Shown in pieces: positions 1 to 11,492 of a DNA stretch of 64,000 nt. The notes beneath the pieces were generated by a model that saw only the letters and a program-made list of their open reading frames with translations, was not told where the DNA came from and did no database searches. Each line of letters starts with the position of its first letter. Position 1 is the stretch's first letter. Where the stretch lies: NCBI GenBank assembly GCA_021399445.1, contig JAJTUQ010000011.1:558001-622000 (forward strand). Direction: 5' to 3'. This stretch comes from Xylogone sp. PMI_703. Its lineage: Eukaryota; Ascomycota; Leotiomycetes. A program made the position numbers and the translations under genes.

Positions 1-120
1 AAAATGAACACGCCTAAAGAAAATTAATAAATGCGTAAAATATAAACTACCCCCTTATCACCAATATAAAGGAAAATGATTCTTAAGCAATACACCTCTG
101 CAGATTAGCAGGGTCGATTT

Positions 121-210
121 CGATACCTGAGGTATCGATTCTACATCGATTCCAGGCGGTATTGATAAGGAATCGGCAGAATCGATACCGATCGATAAGG
201 AATCGATTCT
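121..210. repeat. Left subterminal ATCGAT repeat cluster of the hAT element
   Basis: Several partly overlapping copies of ATCGAT/GAATCGAT words sit in both orientations just inside the left terminal repeat. A matching cluster lies inside the right end at about 2553-2640. Such clusters are typical binding sites for hAT transposases; that role is inferred from position. Confidence 0.6.
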
Positions 211-290
211 CTATCTGCACGTGACCGGATAAGAGATGAACTCAATTCTTTTACCGCTTTTTAACGCCGTCTTCATATGTGACTTTTCAT

Positions 291-2433
291 ATGGTGATAT
301 CATCTAATATCTCTTATATAAATATGGCTTCTGAAGCTGATTCGTCTTGCTTCGTAAGGTCCTTCACTGAAGAGTCGAGTCAAAGTCGACGAACCAAATG
401 GAGGAGTCCGGTATGGGACTACTGTCGCACGCCAATCGTGGAAAATGAGGAGAACCCTGATTTCTTATATTGCTCTGGTTGTGTTGAACATGACAAGAAG
501 CCGTATGGTTCTAATCTTCCGACGAATATGAAGAAGCACCTTCGCACAGCGCACCAAATCATTGTTGAAAAGCGTATTGGGAAGATTCAAGCAGCCGTCG
601 TACAACAATTAAAGCAACTTCATCTGCAAGCAAAGGCGGCTGGCCAAGCGGAAGAATTCGATTCCGAAATTCTTCAGTCACGGCTCAATCCACAAACGAT
701 TGATGAAGCTTTGATTTCACTAATCATCGTGCGAAATCTCCCTTTTTCATGTGTTGAGTGGCCTGAGTTTCACACCTTATGTCAAGCATTAAACCCCGAA
801 TGCGAGGGCATAATTAGTACGGCGCACTCCACAATTACGAGGAAAGTAGAGGGATGTTGGAGCAATTACAAAGACGTTGTACGGCGAGATCTGCAATCGG
901 CAATCTCGCATATTCATCTCTCACTCGATATTTGGACCTCTCCAAATGGACACCTTCTTTTAGCAATATGTGCACACTATACTACGCACCTCCTCAAGAG
1001 ACAAAAAGCTCTTCTTGCCCTTCGTACAGTAGCAGGCCATAGCGGGGAGAACCAGTTTGATATAGTTCTTCTGGTCCTCAAAGATTACGGCATCGTACGA
1101 AAACTGGGAGCTATCGTTGCTGACAATGCCAGCCCAAATAATACACTTTGTCGAATAATAGAGAGTTATATGTTTGATAAGGAGGACTTGGAGTGGGATG
1201 CAGTGCACTGGCGGATTTCTTGTATTGGCCACATTATCAACCTTGCTGTACAAGGCGTCTTATTTGCAAATATTGTAGATTTAGAAGATCTTACGTCGTA
1301 CGACGATAAAGATAGAAAAGGGGAAAAGGGGGACGAAGAAGTGAGAAAGGCTAAATTCCGGCTTTTAGGACCACTTGGCAAAATGCATAATATCGTCATT
1401 CATATTCGTAGTTCGACTGCCCGGATCGCCGAGTTTTTAGCTCTTGCAGGAAGACGGGTTCCACTTGACAATCGGACGAGGTGGAATAGCTGGTATGAAA
1501 TGCTTGTTGTGGCACTAGATCTGAGGCCAGCTATCGACAACTATGTCCAAAACCACGAATCAGATCTAGAAGATGATGAGCTCTCTAGTGAAGACTGGAG
1601 AAAGCTTCGTACGATCAAGGAGTTTTTAAAACCATTTCATCGAGCTACTCTTTATACTGAAGGGGACTCTGCAGCAATCGACCGAGTTCTCTTTACAATG
1701 GACATATTAATTAAACATTTTCAGATTTCGCTTGTAAGTATTCCTCCTTTTTTAAGTTTAAAAGATACTTATCGGAAGATAGGCCGATTTCAAAAAGAAA
1801 AAAGATGCCGAGTTTATTTTTCGGATTCAAAAAGGGTGGGCAGTCTTTGATAAGTATTACTTTAAGACAGATATGTCTGCGTTATATGCTGCTGCTCTTA
1901 TTTTTCACCCGAGTCGTCGTGCGAGGTATATCGAGGTTAATTGGCCGAAGAAGTGGGCAAAGCCAACTATAGAAAAGGTTAAAAAGCTTTGGGAGAAGTA
2001 TCGAGAAGAGGTTCCGGCTCCTCCTACTTCGGTTTCTTTCTCATATGGGAGACTATCTGAAGAACTAAAAGAACTTGATACTTTTGATCAAATTGCTCAA
2101 ACTCTTGGGCAAGTTGCTCGGCCAGCAAGCCAAGACGAGTATCAAGATTATAATTCTGGAGAGTCGTACGATCCTGGTAAGACGGGAGCACTTGCGTGGT
2201 GGTGCCAAGATACCCAAAGACAACGCTGGCCTCGGCTTTCATATATGGCTATTGATATTCTTTCAATACCAGCTATGAGTGATGAACCAGAGCGAGTATT
2301 TTCAGGGGCTCGTCGTACGATATCGTGGGAGAGGGGGCAAATGGAGCCTGAAACCATTGAGTGGACAGAATGCCTTAAGCATTGGAAAAAGAGTGGGATT
2401 TTGAATAGTTTCATTGAGGATGAGCTTGAGTAA
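291..2433 (+). CDS. hAT transposase (BED zinc finger, hATC dimerisation domain), one intron
   Basis: This is the cut-and-paste transposase of the surrounding hAT element. Exon 1 ends at 1733 and exon 2 runs 1783-2433. The 49-bp intron 1734-1782 (GTAAGT...AG) restores one frame of about 700 codons with no stop, near the usual length of fungal hAT transposases. A BED-type zinc finger lies near residues 50-95 (CxxC in LYCSGC, then HLRTAH). The RNase-H-like core follows; the LSLDIWTS and GAIVADNASPN stretches resemble catalytic-core motifs of the family. The C-terminus has the hATC dimerisation signature (DILSIPAMSDEPERVFSGAR). The start is either ATG 291 or, in better context, ATG 324 (MASEADSS). 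Without the intron there would be a frameshift, so a broken gene is the alternative reading, but the splice signals and rejoined sequence favour an intact one. Confidence 0.85.
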
Positions 2434-2653
2434 ATTCTAGGGTTATGTATGATAATAAAAAAAAATCCTTCTTCACCTGATAATTTATTTATATATTGGG
2501 TACGACGGTGCTCTGTGGATGTGTGGTGCGCTGGTGCCTAAGGCGCTACTCCAGAATCGATCTCGTATCGATAAGAATCGATTCTTGCTGATACCGGAAT
2601 CGATACGTATCGATTCGCCTCTCTAGCGAATCAAAATCGAGCCTGCAGATTAG

Positions 2654-5464
2654 ATAGATACTGATTTTTATTTTACGAAACTCGATATATAATTCGATAG
2701 GGAGTTCTATGTCTACGAGAGCTGGAGAAAAATATTCTTGGATGAGCTGGAAGGAGCGGTTATAATGGCAGAAGATATTCGAAATCGACTGCTAGATTTC
2801 AAGGTAGAGAAATAAGAAGTATAGAAAAGAGAGAAGAGGAAGAGAGAGTTCGAACAGTGGGGAAGTTGGAGTAACAAGAAGGCGAAAATAGCATGAGATG
2901 GTAAATTTGTGTAATTCTAATTTGGAACATGTATTTTGACTTAACTGAAAATTTAATTTTGGTAATCCCATGGAGCGTAACTAAACTTGGCTCTGCCCTG
3001 GGGGAACATTAATTTTGATGGTGGCAACCTGATTGCCATAGACTCCTTGGTTTGCTGGGACCCATCGTCGGGCATCTTGGTTGATACACCGCTAGTGTGG
3101 TATTCATAGTAATTTCATTACGCTTTCGCGTCTGTGAAGGCCGTTAGGTTTCCTTGCCACGACTGGTACATATGCCATTCCTGAGTTGTTACCACTAGTG
3201 TTCTTTCGAAAGATATAATGCGTAACCGCATATCGTAAGACACTAGGCCAGAGACGAATGAAAGTGGGTAATGGCAGCGTCTAGCTTCTAAAATGAGATT
3301 TGCTGCTGTTCTGTGTTTCCCTATTATCATTGGAATCCCGAGGCGTTGTACCGCTTCTAGTGTCTTTCTAGCGAATTGTTATCTATCTGGGACCTTGTAT
3401 TATATCGACGCGTTCATTCATCGGGCCTAAATCGGGGAGTGTATATTTCTTTCATAAGTAATTAGATGTCCACTGCTTCATCTCCTAGGGAGTCATGCCA
3501 AACCAATGAGTGTGAAAGCCCTCTTTGTGCCCCATGTCAATAGATTTTAGAGACAATCAACCAGTGCATCCTCTTGAACGCTATGTTCCTTGTATCGTTC
3601 GGGATTCAGTAGTTCCATTACGACGACGCGTGATCAGCTCGCTGACAACTTCAAAAGGCTCGTTTTCTAAACCCTGCTGGACTTTGAACATTGCGTATGC
3701 AAGACGAAGCTTCAGTAATTTCGCTCTCTAGTGAGTTTTTAATTTCGTTCTCCCCCAGTAGTAATTGTAGCGGGCACACATACCTGGGTAGAACATGATT
3801 TCGAGTGAACCTTTATATAATACTCTTCTGGGTATTTATGAAACGCGTTATGCACATTATGAGCAATCTTTCGCGATTGGCATTTGCACAAGGCACGCAT
3901 CATCCACTATACTGAGCAGTGGATATGTTGCTAGTATGCATATAGAATATTCTACGGCACCGTAAAAATGAAGGCTCAACTAATACAGAGAAGGAAAAGG
4001 TATTACACCCTAATTAAGGCATAAGCCTCTATCCGATTTGTGAACATCTAATTGGTGAAAAAATTTCGGTGTGTTCAGAATTGCAACTATACTCTTTAAC
4101 ACCTGTTAGTATAGGACACTAGAGGGTCTGTATCCTACAGAGTGCGTGGAACAAATAGGAATACCAACCACATAGCTATTCCCAACAGATATTGCGATCT
4201 TATTATAGCTGGATCTCCAAGCCCCTGGAGGATTTGGATCAGGCTTAGTTGCCGAACTGCCGTGGGTGAACTTTGGTCAATGTCTGGAAACAACTTTACG
4301 CCGGTTAATCCTGGGAGTAAAGCTTTTGAAAGGCGAGATATGATCATTTATTAACTATTACGTGTGCGCGGACCTAAACGAGCCACTAGCAGCACTACTT
4401 ATAATTAGTTCCGGTGCTGCTGCTTGATATACGTCAGAGGTCAGAGCCCGGAGTTAAGCAGCAGCAACAATTATAGAAGTTAGGATCAATCATAAATAGA
4501 TTTGCGCGGGCCAGCGTCGTAACATGACATTGCCATTAGCCTTGGATACAATGGCAGCGATCTTAACTCTCGACACAGACTAGCGAATTACCAAAATGAG
4601 TCTAGTCTGGGGCGGCATTGCTGCAGACGACTAGCGGATCCTAGTGATTTTCTTTACTTAGTTAGGGTTAGTTACATTGTAAGGAGCTTATTTGATTCAA
4701 TAGTTCAATACAACTGTCTTTTATGAGCCCTATAAGATCGGCCATCCCATAACCTTCTAACAGATTGATAGCCTCCAAATCGAGCACATGTATACACTAC
4801 TCTATGATTATTGTTGTCGCGTTGACAAAGGTATAACCATTGGCACGTCCCCAGGCTTTAATTGAAGCTTTTAGAGCTCTAGATCAGGGTATAGGTCTTC
4901 TGCGGGAGCGGGACCGCATGGAGACGTCACTTTAAGTTAAAACAAAGTTATAAACGTAGTTAAAAAGCTTCAAAATATCGACAATTGCCTATATACTACC
5001 GTAATTACAACGCGTTATCAGTGTGCCCTAAACTTCCTGCAAATCTCAGTTCTCCGCTCCGTATCCCTATCTCTCGGTGTACATCTGGATCACTAACAAA
5101 ATACGTGGGCGAAGGTCTGCCGAGTAGATGCTGGTATCGGTTGGTCGCAAGTGGATTCAAGTGAGGCCTCTAAATATATTGGTGTCTCGTTAAGTGGTTG
5201 CGGCTGAGAGCGCCCGTTCGGACTGCAGGTCGCATATTCCCGATATGGGATCGCTCCACATGTGCCTGGGCCGACAACGATTCTGATACGAAACACGCAA
5301 GGCTCAACGATCCAACAGCGTCATCACCCGTTCGATTAGAACTGATATATCATCGTTTCTACGACTAATATACCACGCTAAGCTAGGAATATAGTAGGCA
5401 CGTGATAATACGTGCTACAGAGGGTGTAGTTGAGGAAGTCCCACTCTAAGATATATATCTAGTC
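2654..5464. other. Gene-poor stretch, no recognisable gene
   Basis: Only short overlapping frames are present and none matches a family I recognise. A purine-rich segment lies around 2760-2890. The one repeat I can support is an LTR-end fragment at 4699-4762. The rest looks like old, mutated non-coding DNA. The last few hundred bases may contain the promoter of the Hsp70-like gene. Confidence 0.6.
4699..4762 (+). repeat. Degenerate LTR 3'-end fragment
   Basis: This segment shares about 60 bp with the end of the solo LTR at 43632-43830, including the words CTTTTATGAGCC, GATCGG and CCATAACCT. It ends in TAACA, as an LTR of that family should. The left part of the LTR cannot be traced and no target duplication is visible, so this is an old truncated copy. 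Confidence 0.5.
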
Positions 5465-7845
5465 TTGTGGTTAAATTTGATGATAACCCTTTTCCGGTCC
5501 GTGATGGCAAAATTAGCATCCGGCGCGACCTACAACCGGAAAAGGAAAACATTTTCCAGCTCTACCCTCAACGAAAAGAGATTACGTTCTAGCCAGCTTG
5601 CTCCTCGTGACGAGTCGATCCTCGATGAAGCAGACCTGGGGGTTTCCAGAGCAGCGCGCGATGCAGATCCGCGGCTTTCTAGTGCAGATCGAGGTGCTGC
5701 CTCAGAGTCTTCCACAGCAAGGCAAGATCCAGGCCTAGGGACCTCCACAGCAGGGCAAGATGCAGCACCGCGGACTTCCAGTGGGGGGGATGACAAATCT
5801 TCGGTATGTTTACGTCTAATTCAAACTAGTTGCAATATGTATACTGACGCAGATGTTTCGATAGGTCCTAGGTCTTGACCACGGATCTATACTGTCTGCC
5901 ATGGCCATAAGGACGAAGGATCGCGGGATCACAAATGTCGACTGCTATCCCGATGAGCCACCCTCACATTACGATGGTTCGATTCCTCAAGTGCAATCAG
6001 AGGTAACAGTGATCGTTCAAAAAGGCGTTCCGATATACTTCTGTGGGTTCGAGGCTAGAACTCACGTTGGTATTACATTTACCTGTCTGAAGTTGATGAT
6101 CGACCTCGAATATGGAGATCCGGACGAGCATAAAGAGATGAGGGAAAAGAACCGACAAAAATTGAAAACACTGAATAAGAAATTGGAAACGCCTATCACA
6201 TTCGACACGCTCTTAAGACAGTTCCTCGAATACCTGCGTGAGCACTTGGAGGATTGGTGTCGTCCGAACGACGTACCTTTGCCTCGCAGGACTGTGGCCA
6301 CTTATCCCGTTCGTTGGGAACGATATCCGGAGGTTATCACTCGTTACCAAGAACTGGTTACAGCAGCCGGCTTCAAAGACGTCAGCATGTTAAATGAGGC
6401 TGAGGCTGCTGCAAATGCTTTGTTCACGGATAGATCGCCGGAGTGGTTTCAAGTAAATGGGGAAAGGGGGAGGATTGTTACTATCAACGACAATGGTGGC
6501 GTGACTTACGTAAGTTGTTTTCTCCCGGTCTTAGATATCATTGCCATGGCTAACGAAGTAAGTATTTGGTTGTTTACCGCGTCCGAAAAGATGGCGACAT
6601 AATTATTAAGGAGGAAATTTGGAGATATGGTAAGTCTTGTAGCCCCGAGTGTGATATGGCGCTGAGTGCCATAGGTGGAGAAGGAGGGATGGCGATCGTC
6701 CTTGACTTGGCGGCCCAATATCTTGCCAAAAACGTTACAAACCCCGAGCAGCTTCGAAAGTGCCTTGACGATCTTGACTTGGAGATGAAGATATATCCAA
6801 GGATGGGAAAAAATGCCATACAGGTTGGCAATCTTCCTGTTCTGATAACATGGTAAGGTGGCTTCCTGAAACTTTTGTCTTTTCTTCGTGCTGACTTGAC
6901 CTAAGCGCGCAAATTGAAGCGTGGTTTGAAGAGGGACTAAAACAGATACTTGAAGTTGTCGAGCGGTCTCGGGTACAATTCGAGGCCTTGGGGGTTGAGG
7001 AGGTTTTTGCGGTCGGTGGGACTTCGCAACAAACGAAATGGTTTCGGCCGAAGTTGATTGAGGCCCTGAGGCCCCTCGGGGTCGCATTTCCGTCACACCC
7101 ATCAGGGTCAAGTATCCCGTCAAACTTTAGCGGAACTACACTAGTTTTATAGTAGCCCTTTCATAGCCAGGGGTGCAACGTGTGCTGCAGATTATAATTG
7201 TGTAACAAGTTCTCGGCTCAATGACCTCAACATTGGTCATTTAGTTTCTCGGGGGTGTCAGCAATGCTTCATGAATAAGAAGATCTGGCCAAGAGGCGAT
7301 GTTTTTGAAGTAGTTGAAATGTTTAGATTGAAGGTAGATTGTCGTTCCTATCTGCATCATGAGCAGCATCACTGACTGAGTAGGGCGAACCCTTTGTGTC
7401 TGCGGACAAAGCGGAATGGCATTGGATGAAAATTGAAGATTGGAAGTGCGAAAATCTGAGAGACTTACTTGAGAATATGCACGTTGAGCTCTTCGCTACA
7501 GAAAAACAAAAAGAAGAGCTCGGCTTAGTTTCACATAAACATTTTCACGATGTAGCCCCCCGGAGTAACTTTAATATCAAGTTTGAGTCTCGTCGGGTGT
7601 TTGAAGAGCCCGATATAAAAAATTTCCTAGGGTTTGTGGAGGGCAATAAAGATTCAAAAAGGTGGGAATATTTCTGGGCAATACGGTTTTGGTGCGATGG
7701 TCTTGGTATTGTCATTGAGGTTGGATGGCGAGACGACTACACGAAAGAAGTTTGGAAGAAGGATAAGAAAGTGGTTGCGGCGGGGCCCGAAATCGCGCGA
7801 AAGAAATGGTATATTCGATGGGTTCTCGATGATAAGTCGACCTGA
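5465..7845 (+). CDS. Hsp70-like (actin-fold ATPase domain) protein, seven exons
   Basis: This belongs to the fungal Hsp70-like family, whose N-terminal ATPase fold resembles Hsp70 and whose cellular role is largely unknown. The exons I infer are 5465-5803, 5865-6509, 6563-6629, 6675-6852, 6906-7106, 7153-7333 and 7384-7845. All six introns are 45-61 bp with GT-AG ends, and the joined frame is 690 aa without a stop. A Ser/Ala/Asp-rich N-terminal tail (residues about 20-113) precedes the first nucleotide-binding segment (VLGLDHGS). Then come the helix-rich region with LNEAEAAANALF, the second phosphate segment (INDNGGVTY), the adenosine motif (FAVGGTSQ) and the HPSGSPFIARGA segment that normally closes the fold. 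The second phosphate loop is degenerate relative to the usual DxGGGT, so ATPase activity is doubtful. ATG 5504 is an alternative start. Exon 4 could also read through its 45-bp intron, which keeps frame. Confidence 0.75.
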
Positions 7846-7902
7846 GACACCGGGTAACTTTATCTCTTCACGATTATGATCGTAAACGGTAGGGTATTTC
7901 GT

Positions 7903-8732
7903 TTAGGTGAATGATGAAGAGGTATTTGGACTTGATAAACCACTGTAACCAAGAGATTTGATCTCTACTAGACTGCCGATTTGCGAGTTCAGCGAACTAA
8001 TTTCGAGGATGGAAATACCTTTTACTTCGTAATCGGGCTGCAGATGCTTTAACCAGCGAGTGTAATGATTGACTGATACGCAGTAGGTAGAGCCGCTGTT
8101 CCTCCAAGGTTGCTGGAGGTTCGCCCAGTTCCCCAAGCTCGTTGCGACACCCTCCAGATTTGATTTTGATTTCATTAATCAGGCTAGGTTAGTTGGGTCG
8201 CGATCTGCTCAACATGGACTTTGCTAAACCTCTTTCGTAGCTTTTCGACTCCTGGGAGTGAGCGTGAGCCAGACATGCTGGTCCATATCCCTCGGGAGAA
8301 GAACTTCTCTTCCTCAGCGTCGCGATCAGTATCGACCAGGTTCCCATTTCAGAATCCATATTTTTCAAAACCTGCCATCCAAGCTGAAAGCCCATCGAAG
8401 TCCTCTAGCTTCTCATGAAAGTTGCTGAGGGAAAGCTTCTCGGCGTCACTGCGAGAGTGATGGGACAGTGACTCCAATTTGTGATGTTTTGCGAAGAACC
8501 AATTCTATGGGAAGAGTGCACAAGTTGCTCTTAATCGGAAAACGCTACTGCAGAAATCGCTTCCAGCACAGAGCTCTTCCACGGTGACTGGTCCCCGCAA
8601 GATGATTCGTGGTAACGAAACATAATGGCTGATCCCTTGTGAATGTATGCGGTCGATACAGTTTAGTAAATCTAGTTGATCTTGAGAACACAAGCCGTTT
8701 AGCGCATGCGTGTGGAACGGTTTCGAGACCAT
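7903..8732 (-). pseudogene. Dynamin-family GTPase pseudogene
   Basis: Reading from 8732 leftwards, the start (DQLDLLNCIDRIHSQGISHY then VSLPRIIL) matches fungal dynamin-like GTPases just before the P-loop. After it the frame shifts, and the P-loop GDQSSGKSS of the family is damaged (DQSPWKSS), followed by VLEAISAVAF and a stop. Further on, LGWQVLKNMDSEMGTWS matches the end of the GTPase domain. Another shifted frame continues into the middle domain (ATLEEQRLYLLRISQSFTRL). The segment between P-loop and LGWQVLKNMD is mostly deleted, including the DxxG motif. Several frameshifts, a large deletion and a broken P-loop make this a dead copy. Confidence 0.75.
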
Positions 8733-9601
8733 TTTGAACGGTTGGTCAGACTCGTTTGGGGCGTGGGATTGTGGAGGGAAACATCAATGGAGCAAGGCAG
8801 CATCGACAATAAAATGCCACGGGATGCAGCCTCAGGGGAAAAAGCGGTGACGCATTTGAAGAGAGTATCACATGATTCGTAGCCTCATTCTATCACATTG
8901 GACATTGTTCCTTTCATTGCCGCATGACATTGCATATCCTTCCACCATGCCGAGACATGAGAGGCCTCATTTCATACAGTGTTACAGAGGCTGGCCCCTC
9001 GCCTCCTCTTAAATCAAGCTTTGCAATCGCCGAGTCACCATTATTGGAAGCCTACAGGTCATTGCACCTTTACTGTTCTTCTAGTAGCTAGTGTTAGATA
9101 GTCATTGGTTGCTCTGTGAAACTGGCTGTATATGAGCTCGAATACGACGTCGTATTTGGTTCGACGGTGGACAAAGTCCATCAAGCGAGCCAGGATCCAA
9201 GTCTAACCCCTCCCTCAGAACTTCAAAGCCTTATATCGTACAATGGTTTTGAAAGGGATACTGTAACAGAGACACAGAGAGTTACGTTAGTTATTGGCGT
9301 TAAATAGGCCCCTAAGACGCCATTTATCGGGCGGGGCCGAGAGTAAGACTGGTTAATTTCAGTCACAAGAGCAAACTGACTTCGTTCACTGCTCGAATTG
9401 ACAAACTGGCTTTATCATTGATGTTCACTTACCGGCATCAACTATGATCTCCAATCAAGTATACGTCTTGTGCGCAGGCAACAATTTGCACAGTACGAAT
9501 ATTAATCTAACTTGGTTTCACAATGCTTGACAAAGTCGCATTCTACACTCTCGCTACTCTAAATATTGCCTACTTCTCGCTGATATCGCAAACCCCACTC
9601 G
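8733..9601. other. No gene recognised
   Basis: Short frames only. A 63-codon plus-strand frame ends at 9307 but matches nothing I know. The right end may hold the promoter of the small frame at 9602. Confidence 0.5.
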
Positions 9602-9838
9602 ATGCCTCCGATATTTTACCTACTGCAGCGAGAGTACGGTTTCCTCGGTGAGAACCCAGCACAGACCCTCGGAGTTTACTCCAATGCCGACAAAGCCACC
9701 GCCGAGGCTCAAAAGCGTGCCGGCTTCAGGCCTAAATACCCGGGCTACCATGGACTAAATGAGTATCGTGTTATGGATTCGACAGGTGGCAGTATCAAAA
9801 TAATCCAAAGGGAGACCAAGGAGAAGATACGGGTTTAG
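9602..9838 (+). CDS. Small hypothetical protein (78 aa)
   Basis: The frame starts at ATG 9602 and ends at 9838. The product is basic and soluble, with no signal peptide or membrane segment. Residues 20-40 (GVYSNADKATAEAQKRAGFR) look like a helical segment of a real protein, and amino-acid use is balanced, which favours coding over chance. I do not recognise a family. It has no partner genes beside it. Confidence 0.4.
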   Translation: MPPIFYLLQREYGFLGENPAQTLGVYSNADKATAEAQKRAGFRPKYPGYHGLNEYRVMDSTGGSIKIIQRETKEKIRV

Positions 9839-10112
9839 AGGGTGGTGAACGGAACAGGTACAGCTTTACTTGCGCCGCGGCAGTAGGGCCTTTCTTGCAA
9901 TTACCGCTGAATGGTAAGGAAGATGAGCTCCAAAGTAGCATTTCGATTATCTATACATAGCACGTGCAATCATGTGACCCTAAATACTACCGACGGACAG
10001 AATCGGGCTACGATACGCACTTCATTCTCTATCTCCACCAACATCAACTGGCAAATATTTCCGAGCGAATCTTATCGTCTCTTAAATCTTATTTTGTTAC
10101 TAATACGGCGTA

Positions 10113-11093
10113 ATGATGCAAGTATCATATGCTATTGATGAATGCGGTGATGTAGTAATCATCTTAAAAAATCTAGACACTACTTTCGTGGAATGGCGTG
10201 ATGCTGAAGAACGTACTGGGCTAGCCCATCCGGTTGACGACCATTTCGTCTGGGGTTTCTTCGGAAAGGGAGTCAAGAGCAAAGAACAAAAAGGAAGCCT
10301 GACGGAGACTGTTGAATCATTAGACAGGATAAAGGATGTACTGGGCCTACAAAAAGTTTGACAGGTGATTTTGGGTGGGCGATACCGTCCTCAACTAAGA
10401 AGACGACCTCATTCAATTCGCCTGGATTGCTTGAACAATTTAGTGGGGATATGAGCAGAGCATTGATTAATGAAGTGAGTAGTAAGCTCTCGACGCTAAT
10501 TTGGAATATCTTGTCAAAAAATTTGTTCTACTATACAAATTGATTCTAATGCTTAGGTTAAGGATATCGAGATCCGTATACAAGTCTCCGGAAAACATTT
10601 AGTTCTAGCGTCCCCAGTCTTCAGAAGCCAGCTTACAGGTAGCTGAAAAGAGAGTTATAACCTTCACAAAGAAGGGTCGGTGGCGATTGGAGTTGATAGT
10701 TGGGACCCTGAGGCCTTCCTGGTTTTAATGAAAAGTTTTCACTGCCGTCATCGTGATGTACCCAGGGCAGTTAATGTTGAACTATTAGCAAAGATTATCC
10801 TTTTGGTGAGCTATTATGATTGCCTGGAAGTAGTTGAGGTTTATCTGGATGCGTGGCTTGCATCTGTGAGTGGAAGTTTCGCCACTATATACTCGCGTGA
10901 TTCGATTTTGTGGCTATGGATATCGTGTTTCCTTAAACTCGATGACCGATTTAAAGAAGCCACATCGATTGCCATAAAGCAGAGTAAATCTCGCGTCGAA
11001 TCGTTGGGTCTTCCTATAAGTAGCAGAATAATTGGTAATAGAGATGAATCCTCAGCATCGCATAATAAGCTTGTTAACCATTTCCACAGATAA
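10113..11093 (+). pseudogene. BTB/POZ-domain protein, disrupted
   Basis: The C-terminal part is a fungal BTB/POZ protein: EIRIQVSGKHLVLASPVFRS (from about 10567) is the classic BTB strand-helix start, and later stretches WDPEAFLVLMKSFHCRHRDV, ISCFLKLDDRFKEAT and SLGLPISSRI follow the order of this lineage. The N-terminus MMQVSYAIDECGDVVIILKN also fits. An intron with GTGAGT (about 10471) and a TTAG acceptor (about 10555) joins the middle to the BTB core. In-frame TGA at 10644-10646 falls where relatives have Trp (TGGWKES pattern), so TGG to TGA is likely. A further frame change near 10360 breaks the N-terminal part. These proteins usually act as protein-protein adaptors; this copy is probably dead. 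Confidence 0.65.
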
Positions 11094-11492
11094 AATAAAC
11101 AATAGGAGAGAGTCTAATATCGATAGTATAATCCGGAGACTCCATTATCAACTTGATCGCCTTCTTAAACATGATCACTGCTCTTTTGAATGTTGTTCAA
11201 TCTAGCTTGGGGCACTCAAAAAGGAAATGCACACAAACCATCTCCTCGAACCAAAACCGATGAGTCCTTTCTTAGGATTGGGTTTTGAAGAGCTTGTAAA
11301 GACAGTTGAATCGTTCGGAAGGCCTGAATGCCCTCGTCACGGCGGCCGGACTGATTCGTCTTACGCCGGGTATACTTGTGCGGCGCCCAGTGTGGGAGTT
11401 TGCTCATTTGAATTAAAACACTTCGACGAAGAAATGGAGATGGCACTCTCCAAATATTTAACCCAACATGAACATTCGCTCCATCAACCCTT
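11094..11492. other. Spacer, no gene recognised
   Basis: This lies between the BTB pseudogene and the 3' end of the chromodomain gene. Overlapping 76- and 89-codon frames on opposite strands at 11216-11496 match no family. Confidence 0.45.

Larger units (their letters stand above)
101..2653 (+). mobile_element. Complete hAT-family DNA transposon with target-site duplication
   Basis: The element proper is 109-2645 (2537 bp). It is flanked by a perfect 8-bp direct repeat CAGATTAG (101-108 and 2646-2653), the target-duplication length known for hAT elements. The ends are inverted repeats: the left starts CAGGGTCGATTT and the right ends AAATCGAGCCTG, matching in 11 of 12 positions. Inside each end is a cluster of ATCGAT-type words (about 115-210 and 2553-2640) in both orientations, the arrangement expected of subterminal transposase-binding sites. 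One transposase gene fills the middle. With ends, duplication and a readable transposase, the copy looks recent and possibly active. Activity is inference. Confidence 0.9.

Noticed and set aside
4420..4470. GCCCGGAGTTAAGCAGC looks a little like the end of 5S rRNA
   Set aside because: The rest of the 120-base 5S pattern is missing on both sides.
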